Shown piece by piece: positions 5,695-6,768 of a DNA stretch of 6,768 nt. Origin of the DNA: UBA1731 sp963626295 (GTDB lineage Bacteria; Verrucomicrobiota; Kiritimatiellia; RFP12; UBA1067); assembly GCA_963626295.1 (NCBI GenBank), contig CAVFWS010000096.1, positions 1-6,768 on the forward strand, written 5' to 3'. The notes under the pieces were generated by a model. It was not told the DNA's origin. It saw only the letters and a list, made by a program, of their open reading frames with translations, and made no database searches. How positions within the stretch are numbered: position 1 is the stretch's first letter; each line of letters starts with the position of its first letter. The position numbers and the translations under genes are program-made.

Positions 5695-6600
5695 ATGAAT
5701 GCAATGAAAATGATGGCCGTCGCCTGCTCCGCAGTTGCCTGCGGGACGCTGGCGGCTGCGGAGAACGAGGCCGAGGCGGAGGAGAAGTCCGGCTTTTCCC
5801 TGTCGGACTACGTGGCGGTCGAGGCCGGGGTCGCCCTCGATTCGCGCTACATGTCGTACGGCGTGATCGACGGCAAGGACCCGATCGTCACGCCGAGCGC
5901 GCAGATAACGCTGTTCGACTACGTGTACTTCGGGGTGTCGGCGATCTTCGACGTCACGAAGGGGAACGGCAAGTTCGGCGGGTACGGCAACCGTGCCGGG
6001 CAGTGGACGACGCTCGACGCCACCGTCGGCGTGGCGCACGACTTCGAGCTGTGCGAATCGCTCGGCGCCTTGTCCGTGGACTTCAACTACATCTACGAGT
6101 ATATCCGCCGCTACCAGGACGACATGGGCGACACCCAGTACCTCAATCTCGAGTTCTCCCTTGGCGACCTCTGGCTTGAGCCAACGCTCGCCATCGAGCG
6201 CGACCTGATGGCGGATGACGGCACGTACGTGAACTTCAGCATCGGCCACGAGTTCTCCCTCATAGACGGGGCGGGCGAGGACGATTCGCCGGTCCTGGCG
6301 TTCCGTCCCTCGATAGGCCAGGGCTTCGGCAATTCGCAGCGCGCCGCCGGATATTTCGTGAAGCGCAAGGGTTCCGAGGACGCGCTTGACCATGGCGGGC
6401 TGATGGACACGACGATCATGGGCGAGCTCACCTGGAACATCTGCGAGAACCTTTCGCTCACCGGGTATGTGGCGTACAGCGATTACCTGCTCGACGGGAC
6501 AATGCGCGACGGCGCCCGCGCCCACAACGCTGATTGGGGCAATGGCTATGACCGTTCGTGGAACTTCTACGGCGGCATCGCCCTCGGCGTTTCGTTCTGA
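5695..6600 (+). CDS. Putative outer-membrane beta-barrel (porin-like) protein
   Basis: A 301-residue secreted protein. The signal peptide MNAMKMMAVACSAVACGTLAAA is probably cut after Ala22, leaving an acidic N-terminus (ENEAEAEEK). The rest is a series of alternating hydrophobic/polar strands rich in Tyr, Phe, Gly and Asp, separated by short polar turns: YVAVEAGVALDSRYMSYG, DYVYFGVSAIFDVT, ALSVDFNYIYEYI, NLSLTGYVAYSDYLL. It ends in FYGGIALGVSF with a terminal Phe, the signature read by the BAM machinery. The size suits a barrel of about 12-14 strands. The opening (DSRYMSYGVIDGKDPIVTP) recalls TorF-type putative porins, but I cannot confirm the family. ATG 5695 is chosen because GAGGA (5684-5688) lies 6 bases upstream; ATG 5704 would be too far. 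A weak lipobox-like AVAC16 exists but the signal peptidase I site fits better. It has its own promoter and a strong terminator, so it is monocistronic or the tail of the feo transcript. Confidence 0.8.
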   Translation: MNAMKMMAVACSAVACGTLAAAENEAEAEEKSGFSLSDYVAVEAGVALDSRYMSYGVIDGKDPIVTPSAQITLFDYVYFGVSAIFDVTKGNGKFGGYGNRAGQWTTLDATVGVAHDFELCESLGALSVDFNYIYEYIRRYQDDMGDTQYLNLEFSLGDLWLEPTLAIERDLMADDGTYVNFSIGHEFSLIDGAGEDDSPVLAFRPSIGQGFGNSQRAAGYFVKRKGSEDALDHGGLMDTTIMGELTWNICENLSLTGYVAYSDYLLDGTMRDGARAHNADWGNGYDRSWNFYGGIALGVSF

Positions 6601-6635
6601 GCGTAACTGCTGGCTGTTTGGTTGGTTGAGAGTTG

Positions 6636-6667
6636 TCCGGGCGGCATGATGTGCCGCCCGGATTTTT
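6636..6667 (+). terminator. Strong intrinsic terminator after the beta-barrel gene
   Basis: A perfect 11-base-pair stem (6636-6646 with 6652-6662), nearly all G-C, has a 5-base loop TGATG and is followed at once by five T residues (6663-6667). It lies 35 bases after the stop codon. This is a textbook rho-independent terminator and ends the feo/beta-barrel transcription block. Confidence 0.93.
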
Positions 6668-6713
6668 CTCGTCGCCTCGTGTCGATACCCGGTCGCACGG
6701 CGGCGGCTGGTTT

Positions 6714-6722
6714 TGGTATAAT
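6714..6722 (+). promoter_or_regulatory. Extended -10 promoter of the last gene, likely leaderless
   Basis: TGG (6714-6716) plus a perfect TATAAT (6717-6722) ends 7 bases before the ATG at 6730. No -35 match is evident at the 17-base spacing, and no Shine-Dalgarno sequence is present. The layout repeats that of the promoters ending at 833 and 1756. Confidence 0.65.
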
Positions 6723-6729
6723 GTGCGGC

Positions 6730-6768
6730 ATGACAGTCGAACGCATCGCGAACTCGCGGGAGTATCAG
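6730..6768 (+). CDS. Start of an unidentified gene (13 codons, runs off the window)
   Basis: The ATG at 6730 opens a frame that stays open to the last base, reading MTVERIANSREYQ. Thirteen residues are too few to identify a family, and there is no sign of a signal peptide in them. The case for a gene rests on the extended -10 motif 7 bases upstream and the terminator before it, which together make a new transcription unit likely. Confidence 0.55.
   Translation, partial: MTVERIANSREYQ

Noticed and set aside
2570..5704. A 1044-codon open frame on the minus strand covering the whole feo operon
   Set aside because: It is antisense to four well-supported genes, its translation is rich in His, Arg and Asp without domain structure, and it has no promoter or ribosome site. 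High GC content and codon use in feoB explain the lack of stops.
5728..5745. Lipobox-like AVAC in the signal peptide of the barrel protein
   Set aside because: The -3 position is Ala instead of Leu, and the following LAAA-E is a good signal peptidase I site; the strand pattern and C-terminal Phe fit a barrel and not a lipoprotein.
5656..6525. A 289-codon minus-strand frame antisense to the beta-barrel gene
   Set aside because: The plus-strand gene has a signal peptide, ribosome site, promoter and terminator; the antisense translation shows none of these.

Overview
The window is ordinary chromosomal DNA of a GC-rich Gram-negative bacterium, with nearly every gene on the + strand. An outer membrane is indicated by the last complete gene, which has a signal peptide, beta-strand-rich sequence and a C-terminal phenylalanine. 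An anaerobic or low-oxygen life is suggested by a complete ferrous iron (Feo) operon. The mix of an outer membrane, GC-rich genes and a gut-clostridium-like FeoB would fit a host-associated member of the Verrucomicrobiota/Kiritimatiellota/Lentisphaerota group. That placement is inference only; no marker gene here settles it.

Layout: (1) 2-697 is the 3' end of an ABC-F ATPase of the Uup type. (2) 841-1674 encodes a secreted endonuclease/exonuclease/phosphatase-fold hydrolase. (3) 1763-2317 encodes a 184-residue protein I do not recognise. (4) 2318-2603 is a non-coding stretch with several GC-rich inverted repeats, then a near-consensus promoter. (5) 2604-5600 is a tight operon feoA-feoA-feoB plus a small Cys-rich membrane protein gene. 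(6) 5695-6600 encodes a putative outer-membrane beta-barrel with its own promoter and a strong intrinsic terminator at 6636-6667. (7) 6730-6768 is the first 13 codons of a further gene.

The Feo genes form one functional unit. FeoB is the GTP-dependent Fe(II) channel of the inner membrane. The two FeoA proteins are small SH3-like cytosolic partners. The Cys-rich peptide is of the family that accompanies feoB in many clostridial operons. The beta-barrel downstream could in principle be an entry route for small solutes, but its separate promoter means no link to iron is shown.

The most interesting pattern is regulatory. Five promoters can be read and all have an extended -10 (TGN followed by TATAAT or a close variant). 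Three of them (828-833, 1751-1756, 6717-6722) end only 6-7 bases before an ATG that has no Shine-Dalgarno sequence, so these genes are probably transcribed as leaderless mRNAs. The feo genes and the beta-barrel gene have clear leaders and Shine-Dalgarno sites. I see no mobile element, CRISPR array, RNA gene or defence system, and I do not claim a new system.
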